Positions 11,113 to 22,762 are shown, counted from the first letter of the stretch. The stretch: DNA of 64,000 nucleotides from Platycnemis pennipes (GCA_933228895.1 OW121856.1:15951805-16015804), one strand, 5' to 3'. Notes: generated from the sequence alone by a model not told the origin. Numbers and translations are program-made.

Positions 11113-12094
11113 AAAAAATCAAAACCAACATTTGGGTTGAGGAATGATGATTCATGATTTTATCATGAAAATGAAAAAAATAAACACTTCGCGTGAAAAT
11201 TGAGTTAGTATTTCTCTTCTCCAAGTATAAATGCCTTAAAACTAATTTTGCTGCTCTTTACGAAAAAGGAAGAGCTTCGTGAAGACAATCGTTGAGGTGT
11301 ATATGTCCTGAAAAGGATTGGACGATGAAGACCTCGTGTGATATACAAGTATTTAAAATAAATAGTGATGGATGAGGCAAGAAAAAAAGGCCCAATCAAG
11401 AATGAAGAGGTTACGCCGTGGTGAAAAGCCGTAAAAGGTAAAATCATAGCCGTATCCGAAAACCAAGTATGCTTCGGCAAAGCATTCTTGGTGATGACGT
11501 ATTGCTGACGTGCAATGTAGCATGCTTGAGAAAGAATACTTCATATTCGGACAGTCTACGGTTAGGAGCGACGTTAAGAAGTAGTGGCAACATAAAAAAA
11601 CCACTAGGTATTGTGAAACACGATATAGGGCAACATCTATAAAATGTTTATATCGGAAGAAAAAGAGCGATTATATGTATATTAACCTTTTAATTGATAT
11701 GCATATTAATATTGATATGCAAATGTAATATACGAAGTAAACAAATAGATACTCCACACATTTGTAAGTAGCAAATGGCTCCGCCATCTTTTGTTATTCT
11801 CGTCAACAATGCTTCGAAGCCAACATGGAAGCGTGCTTCTGTGCTTTGGCTTCGTAGCATGTTTCCCCCAGAGTGCTTCGTGTTCGGACGTACTTCGGGT
11901 GTTTCCGACGGTACCTCCCTCCACTTGCAAGCAAGAATTGTGGTATGCTTAGCGCTAGAAGCACACGTTTCGGACAGGGCTCATGTGTTAATTAAAAGAA
12001 ATAGCAAATAGGAAAGTCAAGTGCAGAGCTGCGTATAGTCAGTCTCATCACTTTTGGCGATGATATGAAAGTGGATAAAATCAAAGAGAAGTCT
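11113..12094. other. No recognisable gene
   Basis: AT-rich sequence with recurring GCTTCG/AGCATG words around 11470-11530 and 11800-11960. No inverted-repeat ends or coding signature were found. Confidence 0.4.
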
Positions 12095-12872
12095 TCTACG
12101 GAGAAAAAATAAGCATGCTGCGATTCGCTGATGACATACCACTAATAGCAGAGACAGGGAGGGATCTGAACAAGATTCTGGTAACCATGGAAAGGACAAT
12201 GGCCAGATATCAGCTGAAGATAAATTAGAAGAAAACTAAGATATTGGTGTGCAGCAAGAAAGAAGAGGCCAAAACCAATAACAAACTAGGGAAAACAAAA
12301 ACTTGAAGAGGCGAAAGAGTTCTGTTACCTAGGAAGCCGAGTAACCAACGATGGACGAAGCAAGAAAGAAATAGTTAGTAGAATAGCCAGGCAAAGAGGA
12401 CATTCTATCAAAAGAAGAATCTACTTACAGCTGGAAATACAAGCGTAGAAGTAAAGAAACAGTTCATCACAACATACATCTGCAGCATGTTTCTTTACGG
12501 CAGTGTAGCATGGACGATGGTCGATTCGAAATGTGGTGCTACAGAAGAATTTTGAAGATTAAATGGATCGACCGAGTGACAAATAAAGAAGTCCGAAGAT
12601 GAGTGGGATAAAAGAGAAGTCTGCTGAAAACTCTAAAAAGAAGAAGGGACAACTTAATCGGCCATATTTTAAGACATGATGACCTGATGAAGACTATCGC
12701 TGAGGGAAAAGTGAAAGGGAAGATTGGAAATGGCAGGCCTCGTAGGAGATACATGGAACAGGTTGTGAAGGATGTAAAAGAGAAGAATTACGTCACAATG
12801 AAAAGGTTGGCCGATAGAAGAATCGAGAGGAAAGCTGCGTCAAACCAATCCTAGGATTGTTAACCAATGATG
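12095..12872 (+). pseudogene. Family 2 LINE reverse transcriptase C-terminal fragment
   Basis: The plus strand encodes, with stops and shifts, the end of an endonuclease/reverse-transcriptase polyprotein. RT motif C is MLRFADDIPLIAETG at about 12116-12160, followed by FCYLGSRVTNDGRSK, YICSMFLYGSVAW, FEMWCYRRILKIKWIDRV and LIGHILRHDDLMKT, ending in ASNQS. In an active LINE this protein copies its RNA at a nicked target. The copy is 5'-truncated, has an in-frame TAG near 12226 and further breaks. The 3' end reads GATTGTTAACCAATGATGAT, the GAT-type tail of this family. Four other copies lie in the window. Confidence 0.8.
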
Positions 12873-13140
12873 ATCTGAGACAATGATATAATGTGGTGAG
12901 TTAATGAATTACTGTGGGCTACTATAATAGGCGTTACACTATTTTATGCAATTAATTGCTGCCATCCGATAAGAAACAAATTTTAACGTATATTCTTGAC
13001 GGAAACTGCAACACGGCATGTAATTGAACATAGGGCTATGAGACGAATAAAAAGTAGCTTATATTCTGTCTGTTTGTGAAATTAGACTATTCATCAAAGT
13101 TCAGTTTTTTCCAACATCCAATCAGTTTTTTCATCATGTT
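12873..13140. other. No recognisable gene
   Basis: AT-rich spacer between two family 2 LINE pieces; nothing assignable. Confidence 0.4.
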
Positions 13141-13250
13141 TAGGTTGTAAAGGATGTAAAAGAGAAGAATTTCGTTACAATGAAGAGGTTGGCCGATAGA
13201 AGAATCGAGTGGAAAGCTACGTCAAACTAATCCTAGGATATTTGACTGAT
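13141..13250 (+). repeat. Family 2 LINE 3' fragment
   Basis: The stretch repeats the last ~100 bp of the copy at 12095-12872 (KDVKEKN, RLADRRIEWKA-type coding, then TCCTAGGATATTTGACTGATGA). It is either a separate short insertion or a partial duplication. Confidence 0.75.
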
Positions 13251-14130
13251 GATAACGATGAAAGTGGAGTGATGAGATTTTGGGACAGTTGCAACGTCTT
13301 ATCCTTGTGGGATTTCTTTGAAATGTATCGTGTTTGTCTTCGCATAAATGTGAGGTTCATTCCAATTTCCAAGAACTTCCGAAACAGTAAATGAAGATGG
13401 ATATTGCATCCTACTATTCGATCTATGCTACTAATGTTGTCTTTGATTTGACTCGTAAATTACTCTGCTTGAAACCTCATGCCACACGCAAGATTTTCAT
13501 TTCATGGGAAACCAATGGATTTATATTGAATTATAAAGAAAATCACGTCTTATTCGATGGAACTGATGGGGAAGAGCTAATTGTTGAATTTTTTACGCCA
13601 AAGTTTTAAAGTCGCTTGGGTAGTCTCATCTCTGAATTTATATTTTAATATCAAAACTTTATCATAGTTTTGATAATTAAGTTAACATCAGCCACGACGA
13701 AGTCAGATGATATACACCTACTTAAGTTCCCGCTCCAACTTTTAGTTTGAAGAAACTCTTTTAGCTTGAAAATGAAATTCGGCAGGCCAAAATTATTTGG
13801 GTTGGCGAGGATTTCAGTTCTCTCCTCAAATTCCCTTGCTGTGGAGGGATTCATCTTTCATTGATTTACATTTTCATTGAATCAGGCTTTTTAATGAAAA
13901 CGTGGGCACGCATGCTCAAATTGTTCACAAAAATTGATGGGACCGCAAACAGGCGATGGCTAAACTTTATGGAGTAAACAATTAATGCACAAACATTTAA
14001 AAGGGAAAGATGTCCTTTTCACAAGCCATAAGATAAACTTGCGGGATGCACGTAAGGTAGTTTATGTTGAAGACATTTTAGCAGAATTTCCATTGAGAAA
14101 TATATCATTTACCGTGATTAAGTTGGTATT
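13251..14130. other. No recognisable gene
   Basis: Several short open frames on both strands (for example 13391-13609 and 13651-13854) show no family signature and no supporting context. Confidence 0.4.
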
Positions 14131-14210
14131 ACATCTACACCTACGTAATACCCTGCAAGGTACCATAAAGGTGTGTGGCAGTGGATAAATTCACACCAAA
14201 CATGCGTGAA
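14131..14210 (-). repeat. Family 1 LINE 3' fragment
   Basis: ACATCTACACCTACGTAATA plus the GGTGTGTGGCAG block is the reverse complement of the family 1 terminus. It is fused directly to a plus-oriented copy of the same family. Confidence 0.8.
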
Positions 14211-14868
14211 AGCTAGAATTTATAAAAAGAGTACTTGAGAAATGTGATGAGAAGACAAAAGAGCGATGTTACTTTTCACTGGTTAGGCCCTACCTTGAGT
14301 ATGCAGCCAGTGTATGGCATCCGAATGAATTAGGTTTGATCAGAGAACTAGACAGTGTGCAGCGTAGAGCAGCTAGGTTCGTTAAAAGGTGTTACGATAG
14401 GTTGAGTAGTGTTTCAGAATTAATACAAGAATTAGGGTGTGAATCATTATCAGAGCGTAGGTTAAAGTACAGATTAAATCTATTAGAGAAATTTCAATCG
14501 GATAGCTTTACTGAAGTTGTTAGGAACATATTAAAAACAACCAGCGTATTATGCTAGATTCAACCAGATAAATAAGATAAGAAAGATAGATTGTCGTACC
14601 GATAGATTCCAAATGGCATTTTCCCCCCGTACTTTAAGAGAACAGAATAGGCAGCATAGCAAAGGGATAGGTAGGGGAACTATTTTAGATTAGTTTGTAG
14701 TGCATGATGCATGTATTAATCCCTTAAATACCTTATATACCAACAATCTAGTTGCATGAGACCCTATAGTTGCTTTTTTGCATGTTATTAGTGCATGCTT
14801 GGTGTTCTTCACCCCCTACCACACACCCTCGCGGTGGCTTTCAGGGTATCTTGTAGATGTAGATGTGG
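14211..14868 (+). pseudogene. Family 1 LINE 3' portion (RT C-terminus and tail)
   Basis: The coding part reads FIKRVLEKCDEKTKERCYFSL, then RELDSVQRRAARFVKRCYDR and SERRLKYRLNLLEKF, the C-terminal region downstream of the RT core of a CR1-like LINE. A frameshift follows near 14540. The untranslated 3' end contains CCACACACCCTCGCGGTGGC and finishes in GTAGATGTAGATG. 5'-truncated and inactive. Confidence 0.8.
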
Positions 14869-15275
14869 ATTACATATCATGCATAAATAGGATTAGTACC
14901 TAATAATATTATAATCCAAACTTCACGATTCAGAAAAAGATGAAAATAGCAAAGCATGCGTGCAATATGATGCTGTTAGTTGTGTTAAGTCCCTATACCA
15001 AAATGCAACTACCGATGATACTCTTATAGCTATACTATTGGATTTATTTACAGTTCTTCATGTCCATAACTTTTCGAGGAAAGAAGGACTTTTTGAATCT
15101 GTCAGTTCGGCAATCAATTTCTCTAAATTTCTGATTATGGTCCAGTCTACCACAGTAAGTTCGTTAGTAAGTTAGTAAGGAGTTCGCAAAATATTTTAAA
15201 CTTCATCAGTGAAAATATTATCTTGGAATTTATGTAAGAGATTAAGTCTAACTTTCTACCGACGATATGACCTTG
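14869..15275 (-). repeat. Family 1 LINE fragment, opposite orientation
   Basis: The segment starts abruptly at ACATATCATGCATAAATAGG, lacking its own last ~80 bp, exactly where the plus copy's tail ends. It continues through GTCAGTTCGGCAATCAATTT, the complement of the conserved IDCRTD coding block. The plus copy may have inserted here and removed the end. Confidence 0.75.
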
Positions 15276-15459
15276 TCACAACCTCGTAACTTCATTATTT
15301 CATTAGAATACGTGGTTGCAATCAGAATTATTTCTTTTTTTATCTCTTACTTACTACAATATCAAATAATCATCTGTAAATTGTTGCTACATCTCAAACT
15401 ACGTCTGCGACAGTACCTATGGGTTAGAAACATCTTGAGCAGTGTACCAGGCAGAGGGG

Positions 15460-15612
15460 AGGTAGACTTAATCTCTTTAGACTTAATCTCTTATACAAAT
15501 TCCAAGACCATATTTTCAGTGATGATGTTAAAAATATTTTGCGGACCCCAACTTAACCCCTGCCACACACCTTTATGGTGGCTTGCAGGGTATTATGTAG
15601 ATGTAGATGTAG
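15460..15612 (+). repeat. Family 1 LINE 3' fragment with internal deletion
   Basis: Coding-derived sequence (AAGACCATATTTTCAGTGAT) jumps directly to the terminal CCTGCCACACACCTTTATGG block and a TAGATG tail, skipping most of the 3' UTR. Confidence 0.75.
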
Positions 15613-16305
15613 AAGTGAAGTTACTTGGCTGTATTACCAGGCACTTGCCCTCGCAATGGTGCTACCCTTATATCCTTATTACCATGTTCTTTCATTTCAT
15701 TTCCTTCCTCAAGCTTGAATCAAAACTTGCTTTTATTACTTACATATCTCTCTACCTTCCTCCTTTTTTAAAGCAAGGCTCCACAGGGAACTGAATTAGC
15801 TTGTCTCTACCCCTTTGAAGCAAAAGAAACACCTTTTTTATTTCAGACATTTCTCTCTGCCTCAAAAGGAAATCCCTCCTTGACATGGTATCCTGGATGG
15901 AACCAAGGTACTTCCCAGGGGTGGGTATTTCGTTGGCGTAGAATTCCCTTGGCATACCCCTTCATTATTCACGTTTTAAGCCACAATATTTGGAAATTGT
16001 GAGCGAATGCAGTTCTCAGTGAGGGAGTGAGTGTGTGTTTAGCAATTTAAAGAGGAATTTTCAGGAAGAGATACTTAGTCCACCTCAAAGCTTCGTATAT
16101 TTAGTCATTTTTTTAGTTATATCATGCATGTATCCCAGAGGACGGCTTTCATCTCTTTCAAAAACTTTTCTTTGGGTAACTCTGAACCTTGTAGAAAACA
16201 TATTCTGCTACCAAAGAGTTACTAAGTAAGTTATTCAGGGCGGGCGACCGACATCTGAGTTCACGTGCTCCACTTCATCAGGTGGGTAATTAGGTAATGG
16301 TAGTA
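15613..16305. other. No recognisable gene
   Basis: Unremarkable AT-rich sequence with no signature of a coding region or repeat I know. Confidence 0.4.
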
Positions 16306-16535
16306 ATACTTCAGGTAATGAAGTGAGGGTGGAGAGAAACCCGGCGTCGAAATTAGCCTACTCTTAACGACAGGCGCTAAGGCTTAACGTCCCATCCGAC
16401 GGACGGAGTACTGAACTTGAAATGCCCTCCACTAGACACGGAAGTAGGGACCGGTTTGCCAATGCCTTGAATCGAACCCGGGTCCTCGGGATGGTAGGCC
16501 AGTACTCTAGCCACCACACCGACCCGATCCCCTAC
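16306..16535 (-). repeat. tRNA-derived SINE
   Basis: Minus strand: an A-box-like GTGTGGTGGCTAGAGTACTG (complement of 16504-16523), a B-box GACCCGGGTTCGATTCAAGG (complement of about 16466-16486), then a body with GGGACGTTAAGCCTTAGCGC and GACGCCGGGTTTCTCTCCAC. The body phrases recur in insect SINEs as I remember them; the exact family is not named. Confidence 0.75.
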
Positions 16536-16667
16536 TACCTTGAAATTTCGCAATCTCCATTGGCATTGCGTAGGAGTTGGAGAGACAAAAAAAAAACTGT
16601 ACAAATTCTTATTTACACTTCAGGTACCAATTACCAAATCATTACTATCCGGAGTCATCAACCCTAA

Positions 16668-17092
16668 AGCCTGAATCACACGATCATTTTTCTCGTCCCT
16701 TTAAAGGGATCATTTAAGCTATAGCTTTCAGGGACCGCAAAAATGATAGCTCAAGCTATCATTTCGCCGCTCACACGATCATTTTTACCGTCCCCTCTCG
16801 TATCATTTCCGTTCGCGAGATACGGTAAACAACTTCGTAACTATGGATGATTTACATCGTCGTCGACTACCTTTGGCTGCAGCCCAACGTTTCTTTCAGA
16901 ACGTGCACTCTGATTGGCTAAATGACAGGCCCGAGGGACAGAAAAAAGGACATGCTCAAATGACGAAAAAAGGGATAGCGATCCCTATCATTGCCGCTAT
17001 CCATGAAGTGATCAAGGCAGACGATCATTTTTAAGCTATCATTTGAGCTATCCCTGAAATGGGAGGTAAAAAATGATCCTGTGTTTCAGGCT
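16668..17092. mobile_element. Harbinger-like MITE (425 bp) with TAA duplication
   Basis: TIRs AGCCTGAATCACACGATCAT and the inverse ATGATCCTGTGTTTCAGGCT are flanked by TAA (16665-16667 and 17093-17095). The interior repeats ATGATAGCTCAAGCTATCAT-like palindromes. A 3-bp TAA target duplication fits PIF/Harbinger. There is no transposase; a 63-codon frame inside has no signature. Confidence 0.75.
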
Positions 17093-17261
17093 TAAGATTA
17101 GTTTTGCGCAACTTCCTACTTGATTCTCCTCCTGAACCTCTTATCTATTTATGTGATTTTTCTCTATTACGTTTCACTCCTTGCCCGACGTTAAGACATC
17201 ATCAGCCATTCTTCCCTTTCACTTTTTACCTTTAAACCATAACTAAATTGTACATTGGATG

Positions 17262-17482
17262 AGGGGGGGGGGGGCCTTCTGGAGCCCCCTGGCACTTAGA
17301 CCTCTTTAGATCCATTGTGCCAACCCACATTTAACCTGTCCGCCACTTGCAGACAGGGGACAGGAGCACCACGGTAGAGCTAAGAAGAGGGCTACCCATC
17401 CAACCTCCGTCCGGCCCCAACGTTGCTTAACTTCGGTGATCTGACGGGAACCGGTGTATAAACGTGGCTAGGCCCTTGCCCA
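17262..17482 (-). repeat. 5S rRNA-derived SINE (SINE3-like)
   Basis: Read on the minus strand from 17482, the first ~95 nt follow arthropod 5S rRNA: CACGTTTATACACCGGTTCC, then GATCACCGAAGTTAAGCAAC, then GGTTGGATGGGTAGCC. After that the sequence leaves 5S for an unrelated body ending near a run of G on the plus strand at 17262-17274. The 5S internal control region is largely retained, so pol III transcription is plausible. It is not a functional 5S gene because the 3' half is replaced. Confidence 0.75.
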
Positions 17483-17639
17483 AAACCATAACTATGTTTA
17501 AAACATTATCATATCGTTAGATATGGCCGTTAAGATGGTATCGTCTAATGTTTAGATTTTCATACCTGTATTTCCTCCCACTCTTTTTAAATCTTCATTG
17601 CTTCTTACCAAGTCTGTCCAATTTTATTCTAATCATTCT

Positions 17640-17965
17640 TCCAGAAGGTGAAATGAATCGACCAAGTAAGTAAAGATGAAGTCCTAAGAAGAGTGGGAGA
17701 GAAGAGAAGCCTGGTGAAAACTCTGAGAAAAAGACGGGATAACTTAATCGGCCATATCTTAAGACATGATGGCCTGATGAAAACAATCGTTGAAGGTAAA
17801 GTGAACGGGAAGAACGGTAAAGGCAGGCCTCGTATTAGATTTATGAAACAAGCGATGAAGGATGCGAAAGAGAGGAATTACGTAGATATGGAGAGATTAG
17901 CCGATAGAAGAATTCAGTGGAGAGCTGCGTCAAACCAATATCAGGATTGCTGACTATAGTGATGA
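17640..17965 (+). pseudogene. Family 2 LINE C-terminal fragment
   Basis: Encodes the tail of the family 2 polyprotein: GEKRSLVKTL, RRDNLIGHILRHDGLMKTIV, GRPRIRFMKQ and DRRIQWRAASNQ, then a stop and a GTGATGATGATGATT tail. 5'-truncated; no RT core is present. Confidence 0.8.
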
Positions 17966-18904
17966 TGATGATTTATTGATGAATACTCTAGGTATATGCG
18001 TTACGTCGAAGGTATCATTTACACATTATCGTAGTTTGCGAAGCTGTGGGAAGTCTAGTGCAGAATCGTATTATTGCGCCCTATGAAGCGAAAAGAAATG
18101 GAATAATAAGAATCAATCAAGTTATTATTTTTTTCAATGAAAAACGAAATAAATTTGGATTTTCAAAGAGAGAAAATGATTCAACTTATCACCGGGATAT
18201 TTGATCAGCATTTGCTTAGAATATGCTGTATTTCCGATGGGATATCTAATCTAACAAGGGAAGGTTCCCAAGTGTAACCTGCGGATCGCGATCAAACTTC
18301 GTAGGGTGGTATAAAACAAAAATTCATTAGATACGTGTCTTCGGAAATGCGTCCAATAGGCCTTAGTTTTCGAGATATTTGCATTTGAAAATCTTTAAAA
18401 ACGCCTAAAATGAAGCGTGACGCAACCCGCAATACACGTACGCGGCCCCTGCTCCTTTCTCGGGGTAATCTTCAAGCGATGGAGTGGATGGGACTCTTGT
18501 GTCACTCCTAACACAAGCTAATGCTTTGTGTGCGGCAATACCTGTATTCACCACTCGTCAGAACATTTGCCACGACTTTAGTATCGCTACACGCGTTCGT
18601 ATGCTGAATGGATCTCTGCCTTGATGCTTTCAGTTGCAGACGAAGCTCATTGAATAAAAGCTGTAATAAAAGTATTGCATGAAATGGCCATCCCTCGACG
18701 TTAGATGGACAGGGTTCTTCACTTTTTTTCCTGAATTGGTAAAAGACCTTGAAAAATTTATAGTCCCCGATGGCGACAAGTTATCTGGGATTTTATATGA
18801 CGAAGACCACACACGAAAAATTTCTTTCACAATTGCTTTTGCAGGGAGAGAGACATTTTTACTAGCTTGAGTTGTAGTCAAGCTATACTGTCGTAGAAGC
18901 TCAA
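17966..18904. other. No recognisable gene
   Basis: A block at 18270-18420 has the look of a dispersed repeat (CCTGCGGATCGCGATCAAAC, then an ATACGTGTCTTCGGAAATGC phrase), but no second copy is in the window. A 63-codon frame at 18679-18870 has no signature. Confidence 0.35.
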
Positions 18905-19595
18905 GAATTTAGCATTGTAAAAAAGTCCTCGCCTTACCACAGTTATTTAATTGCTATTAATAAATGTTTGCTCTAAAAAAAGCAGAAAAGCCTTAGTTAT
19001 ATAGAAGTGGAGCTACAGTATGTTGTTATCATTGGCAACGGTACTTGTGACGGGACGTGTTTACTAGCCTCTTTACCAACTTAATTTAGAAATATACCTT
19101 ACCAAGGTCCTTCTTATATTTTTTATGTAATTTAAATTTTTCATTAGTTATTGAAATGGTGAAATTTATACCTATGCTCCCAAATGGTAGCAACGTCATT
19201 GTTGCCAAACAAATTTCAAAAATATGAATACTAATAAAATTCAAAACAAATAGTTGTATTTGCAAAGGAATAGTTTAAAACTAGGTAAGAAAATATTTAA
19301 CCTAATATTTTAGAATACGTATTAGCAAGTTTGAGCATTTATTATCACTTTGTAAATTAAACGTAGCAACAACATGCCAGTCATGTCTCGAAGTCAAAAT
19401 GAGTTAAAAGAGCATGTAAAAAATAGAATGCAACTACAAGGCGCTATATAGTAGTATAATCATACAATTATTGTGTACGCGTTATCATCCTATAGATGAT
19501 ATTCCATATAGGTGTTTTTCTGGATTGGTATGTATTCATTAAATAACATAGCTCTTTTACGGGATTTTGAATCGCGGAGTCACGGTGGAACCTCC
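18905..19595 (+). mobile_element. Truncated TTAA-type transposon copy
   Basis: The sequence matches the complement of 43341-44050 over about 690 bp at moderate identity. Its right end GGTGGAACCTCC abuts TTAA (19596-19599). The left ~230 bp present in the other copy is missing. No coding capacity. Confidence 0.7.
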
Positions 19596-19599
19596 TTAA

Positions 19600-20245
19600 A
19601 ATGTGACGATTTCTGGTGAATTTTTATTCAGTTTTAACAGCCCCTATCCCCTTAACGACTAAAGGGATTGTTGCATTATAAAGTAGATAAGCAGTATAAA
19701 ATGTAGGCATATTCATTATTCACGTAAAACTCGACAACCAAACGTATTGCGTCATTCAGACTTTGAAGTGAAATACATTTCTTTCTTGTGAGGTTAATAG
19801 ACTACTTTCATTGTAAATAATAGTTCCTGGTTCGTCCCCAGACAGATCATAGCGTTCACATTAAACGTACATGTAAATATATTTTTGCTTAAGGCAATTA
19901 TTTCATTTGTAAATTTTAATTAGAAAAATTCATTACAGGAACTTGAGATGCATACTAGCCTAAAGATATTTCAATAACAATTCTACTTTTGTCGACTAAT
20001 GCCACGAGAGGGTCAAGGGACAAGGAAAGAAAGGGTTTACAAAGATGCAAAGCGAATGAAACCTAGATGCCAAAATAAAAATAAAGCGACGGTACGGGAA
20101 AATTCAACTTTTTAAGATAAATTGATATAAGATGTTGAGTGTAAGATTCTCTCCTGTAAAATCGCAACTGCTCTATTATTTCCTACTCCTATCCCTCCCG
20201 TTGGGAATCAAAAGGCACCCTCTGCTGATATACTATATTACCTAT
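19600..20245. other. No recognisable gene
   Basis: AT-rich spacer; nothing assignable. Confidence 0.4.
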
Positions 20246-20412
20246 CCCTTTATTACCATGCATATATTAAACATCTAGATGCATGTGACCTAATTGCCTA
20301 GCATGTTTCCATGTAGTAGCCTAGTTGCATGTCAGTAGTGCATGTTTGGTGAACTTCACCCCCGCCATACACCCTCGTAGTTGCTCGCTAGGAATTACGT
20401 AGATGTAGTCAT
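20246..20412 (+). repeat. Family 1 LINE 3' end
   Basis: Contains AGTAGTGCATGTTTGGTGAA, ACACCCTCGTAGTTGCTCGC and a short TAGATGTAG tail. Confidence 0.75.
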
Positions 20413-20507
20413 CGGGTCAAAATGCCGCCGTTGTCGCTCTCATACGCTTGCCTCCGGGCTCCCCCGTCAGGGTTGGTTCTTATTCTAGTTCATTGTTACA
20501 TTCATAC

Positions 20508-21000
20508 ATCTACACGATACCCTGCAATCCAACGCGAGGGTGCGTGGCAGGGGGTGAAGATCACCAAGCATGCACTACCGACATGCAAACAAGCAACTAT
20601 AGGGTCTCATACAACTAGATGTTATTGTCAATAGTATTAAGGGATTAATTCATGCATCATGCACTACGGACTACTCTAAAATATTTCCCCTACCTATCCC
20701 TTTGCTATGCTGCCTTATCTCTAAAAATCTAAATCTACATAATACCCTGCAAGCCACCATAAAGGTGTGTGGCAGGGGGTGAACTCTCACCAAACATGCA
20801 CTACATATCATGCATAAAAAAGATTAGTACTTGTATAGGTACTGTTCAAAACTTATCTGTTCTCTTATAGTACGGGGGAAAATGCCATTTTGAACCTATC
20901 ATTACGACAATCTATCTCCCTAATCTTATTTATCTGGTCTAATCTAGCATAATACGCTGGTGTTTTTAATATGTGCCTAACATCTTCAGTAAAGCTATCC
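20508..21000 (-). repeat. Family 1 LINE 3' portion, interrupted
   Basis: Minus-oriented copy from the CATCTACACGATACC terminus through the conserved coding blocks (complement of FARFDQ-like and RTDRF-like sequence) to about 21000. A 131-bp insertion interrupts it at 20721-20851. Confidence 0.8.
20721..20851 (-). mobile_element. Short family 1 LINE insertion with TSD CTTATCT
   Basis: A 131-bp 3'-end fragment is flanked by CTTATCT (20714-20720 and 20852-20858). Removing it restores the continuous host copy, so it is younger than its host. Confidence 0.85.
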
Positions 21001-21424
21001 CATTGTAATACACCATAAGCGTTCAGCTGACGTTTCAGAATGTTTCGAAAGATTTAGAATGTGTCAACAGACGAATCCTATGAGTAGAGAATGCTAGAAA
21101 ATCTCATTCATAGAGGATATCTCTAGCATGTAATCGCGGAGCGCTGTGTGAATGAAACCTGTAATTGTGAAAATACTTATTTCTAGGGTTGGTTCTATAT
21201 TTTTAGATCATAAATTTGGCACATTCTTGCGATGGCTAGAAGGGTATAATGTAGAGACAGATGATTATTATCGATGGTAACGATGTGATTACTGGTTAGA
21301 AAGAATTTTAATAAATATATTTATCTGAATTTCCCTTGAATGCATAGGTTAGTTACACTAAAACATGCTTAATGATCTGCAGGCTACTCTAACAATTTTA
21401 CCCACTTTTGCAATGATGCCTTTT
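21001..21424. other. No recognisable gene
   Basis: AT-rich sequence without signatures. Confidence 0.35.
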
Positions 21425-21625
21425 GTGTTCTCTTTATATGGTATGCGGGAAAAATGGCATTTTAAAACCATCGGTTTTCCCAGCTATCTCTCTAATCTTA
21501 TTTATCTGATCAAACCTTGCATAATACTCAGGGAAGCCGAAATTTTTATCTGTTTTCTGATAGTAATTCCCATCCTAGTTCTTCTATTATGTAGATGCTA
21601 TGCAGGGTATTATGTAGATGTATTA
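21425..21625. repeat. Rearranged family 1 LINE fragments
   Basis: A minus-oriented coding-derived piece (about 21430-21530, with TATGCGGGAAAAATGGCATT) is followed by a plus-oriented tail piece (GCAGGGTATTATGTAGATGT, 21600-21619). Confidence 0.6.
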
Positions 21626-21879
21626 AACTCGTAAATGTCGATGTAGATGAGAGTTGACGGCTTATTGGGTCAAGTAAAGGTTACAATTTGAATCCGTCCA
21701 TCACCAGAGTCACTGAAGAAGGATAAAATATACTATAAAATAACAATCAGCAATAAGGAAAGGAATACATATAGAGAAATATTCACCATACTGAAAGCAG
21801 TGATGCTCTGCGATATGATATAGCTATGGGAACCACATCAAAAGCATTGCTGCCGCTAAAGCAATGGGGAATATGCATG

Positions 21880-22452
21880 AAATTTGTTCCTCAAAGATTA
21901 ATGATGTACTTGATGCGAAATTTTCTCACCAATTGAAATATATAAGCTAAATTTTTCTGCGCCCACCACAAAGATTATTAAATGAATTTAAAATGTTCCC
22001 GGAAATTGACGAAAGTCACGTGACCTAAAAGGCCTTCTGACGTCACTGCACGATATAGGTTCCATATTGCTACGGAGATAGACATTTATTTTTAACAGAA
22101 AGCGAAGAGATATATTTTTTTTGAGGATTTTAGCCGTTTCTCGAACGAAAAGATGACTGAGAAAATGCTTAAAAAAGCACATTCCGATAATTTTCTTTGG
22201 TTGACTCCCTTATGACGGCGTTCTTCTTAAAAAAACCCAGTGATTGCATAGGCGTAGTAGAAATTCTTGGGCACTAAACAGGCATTATATAATTAATGGA
22301 TGATTTGCTCGTTACCATACATAACACGTAAATAAAAAATCGAAATACAATAGTTTTTTGTATTAAACAAATGAGATAAATACATAGTTTATCCCCAAGT
22401 ATTCATTGAACAACTTCCTCCACTCATAAGCAGATAAACAACGCCCATAGTG
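21880..22452 (+). repeat. Host repeat, left part, split by the Polinton-type element
   Basis: This segment aligns with 59405-59972 throughout (shared words include AAGTCACGTGACCT and TTCTGACGTCACTGCACG). The remaining right part resumes at 33298. The last six bases, ATAGTG (22447-22452), are the target duplication. Confidence 0.85.
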
Positions 22453-22498
22453 AGTAGGGTCAATTTGTTCATTCTGGGACAAGGTCGCCCTTGAAATT
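22453..22498 (+). repeat. Left 46-bp terminal inverted repeat
   Basis: Exact reverse complement of 33252-33297. Begins AGTAGGGTCAATTTGTTC. Immediately preceded by the ATAGTG duplication. Confidence 0.98.
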
Positions 22499-22518
22499 AC
22501 ATTTGCCTTACACTTCCC

Positions 22519-22599
22519 GATACGTCCAACCCACTTTCACTTCCGGATACGTCCAACCCACTTTCCCTTCCGGATACGTCCAACCCACTTTCCCTTTTC
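22519..22599 (+). repeat. Three-copy 27-bp subterminal tandem repeat
   Basis: GATACGTCCAACCCACTTTC recurs at 22519, 22546 and 22573 (period 27), 21 bp inside the left TIR. A weaker related block continues to about 22680. Subterminal repeats may be binding sites for replication or transcription proteins; that role is inference. Confidence 0.9.
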
Positions 22600-22762
22600 G
22601 CGCACGGAGACGTCTGCCCCCACGTTCACATTTCGTGCCCGCGACTCGGAGACACCCGACCCACTTTCACTTTTCGCACACGTGTTGAGGAGACGTGTAC
22701 CACCCTTCCACTATTGCTTGCAACATTGCCATCGTTTCTTCACCTCCCATCTTCTCAGACAG

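Noticed and set aside
14131..14868. Twin-priming inversion of one LINE insertion
   Set aside because: Twin priming inverts the 5' part, whereas the inverted piece here is another 3' end; two separate insertions fit better.
17385..17482. Functional 5S rRNA gene
   Set aside because: Only the 5' part of 5S is recognisable; the 3' half is replaced by unrelated sequence.
22491..22688. 65-codon plus-strand frame at the left end
   Set aside because: It merely translates the 27-bp tandem repeats and begins inside the TIR.
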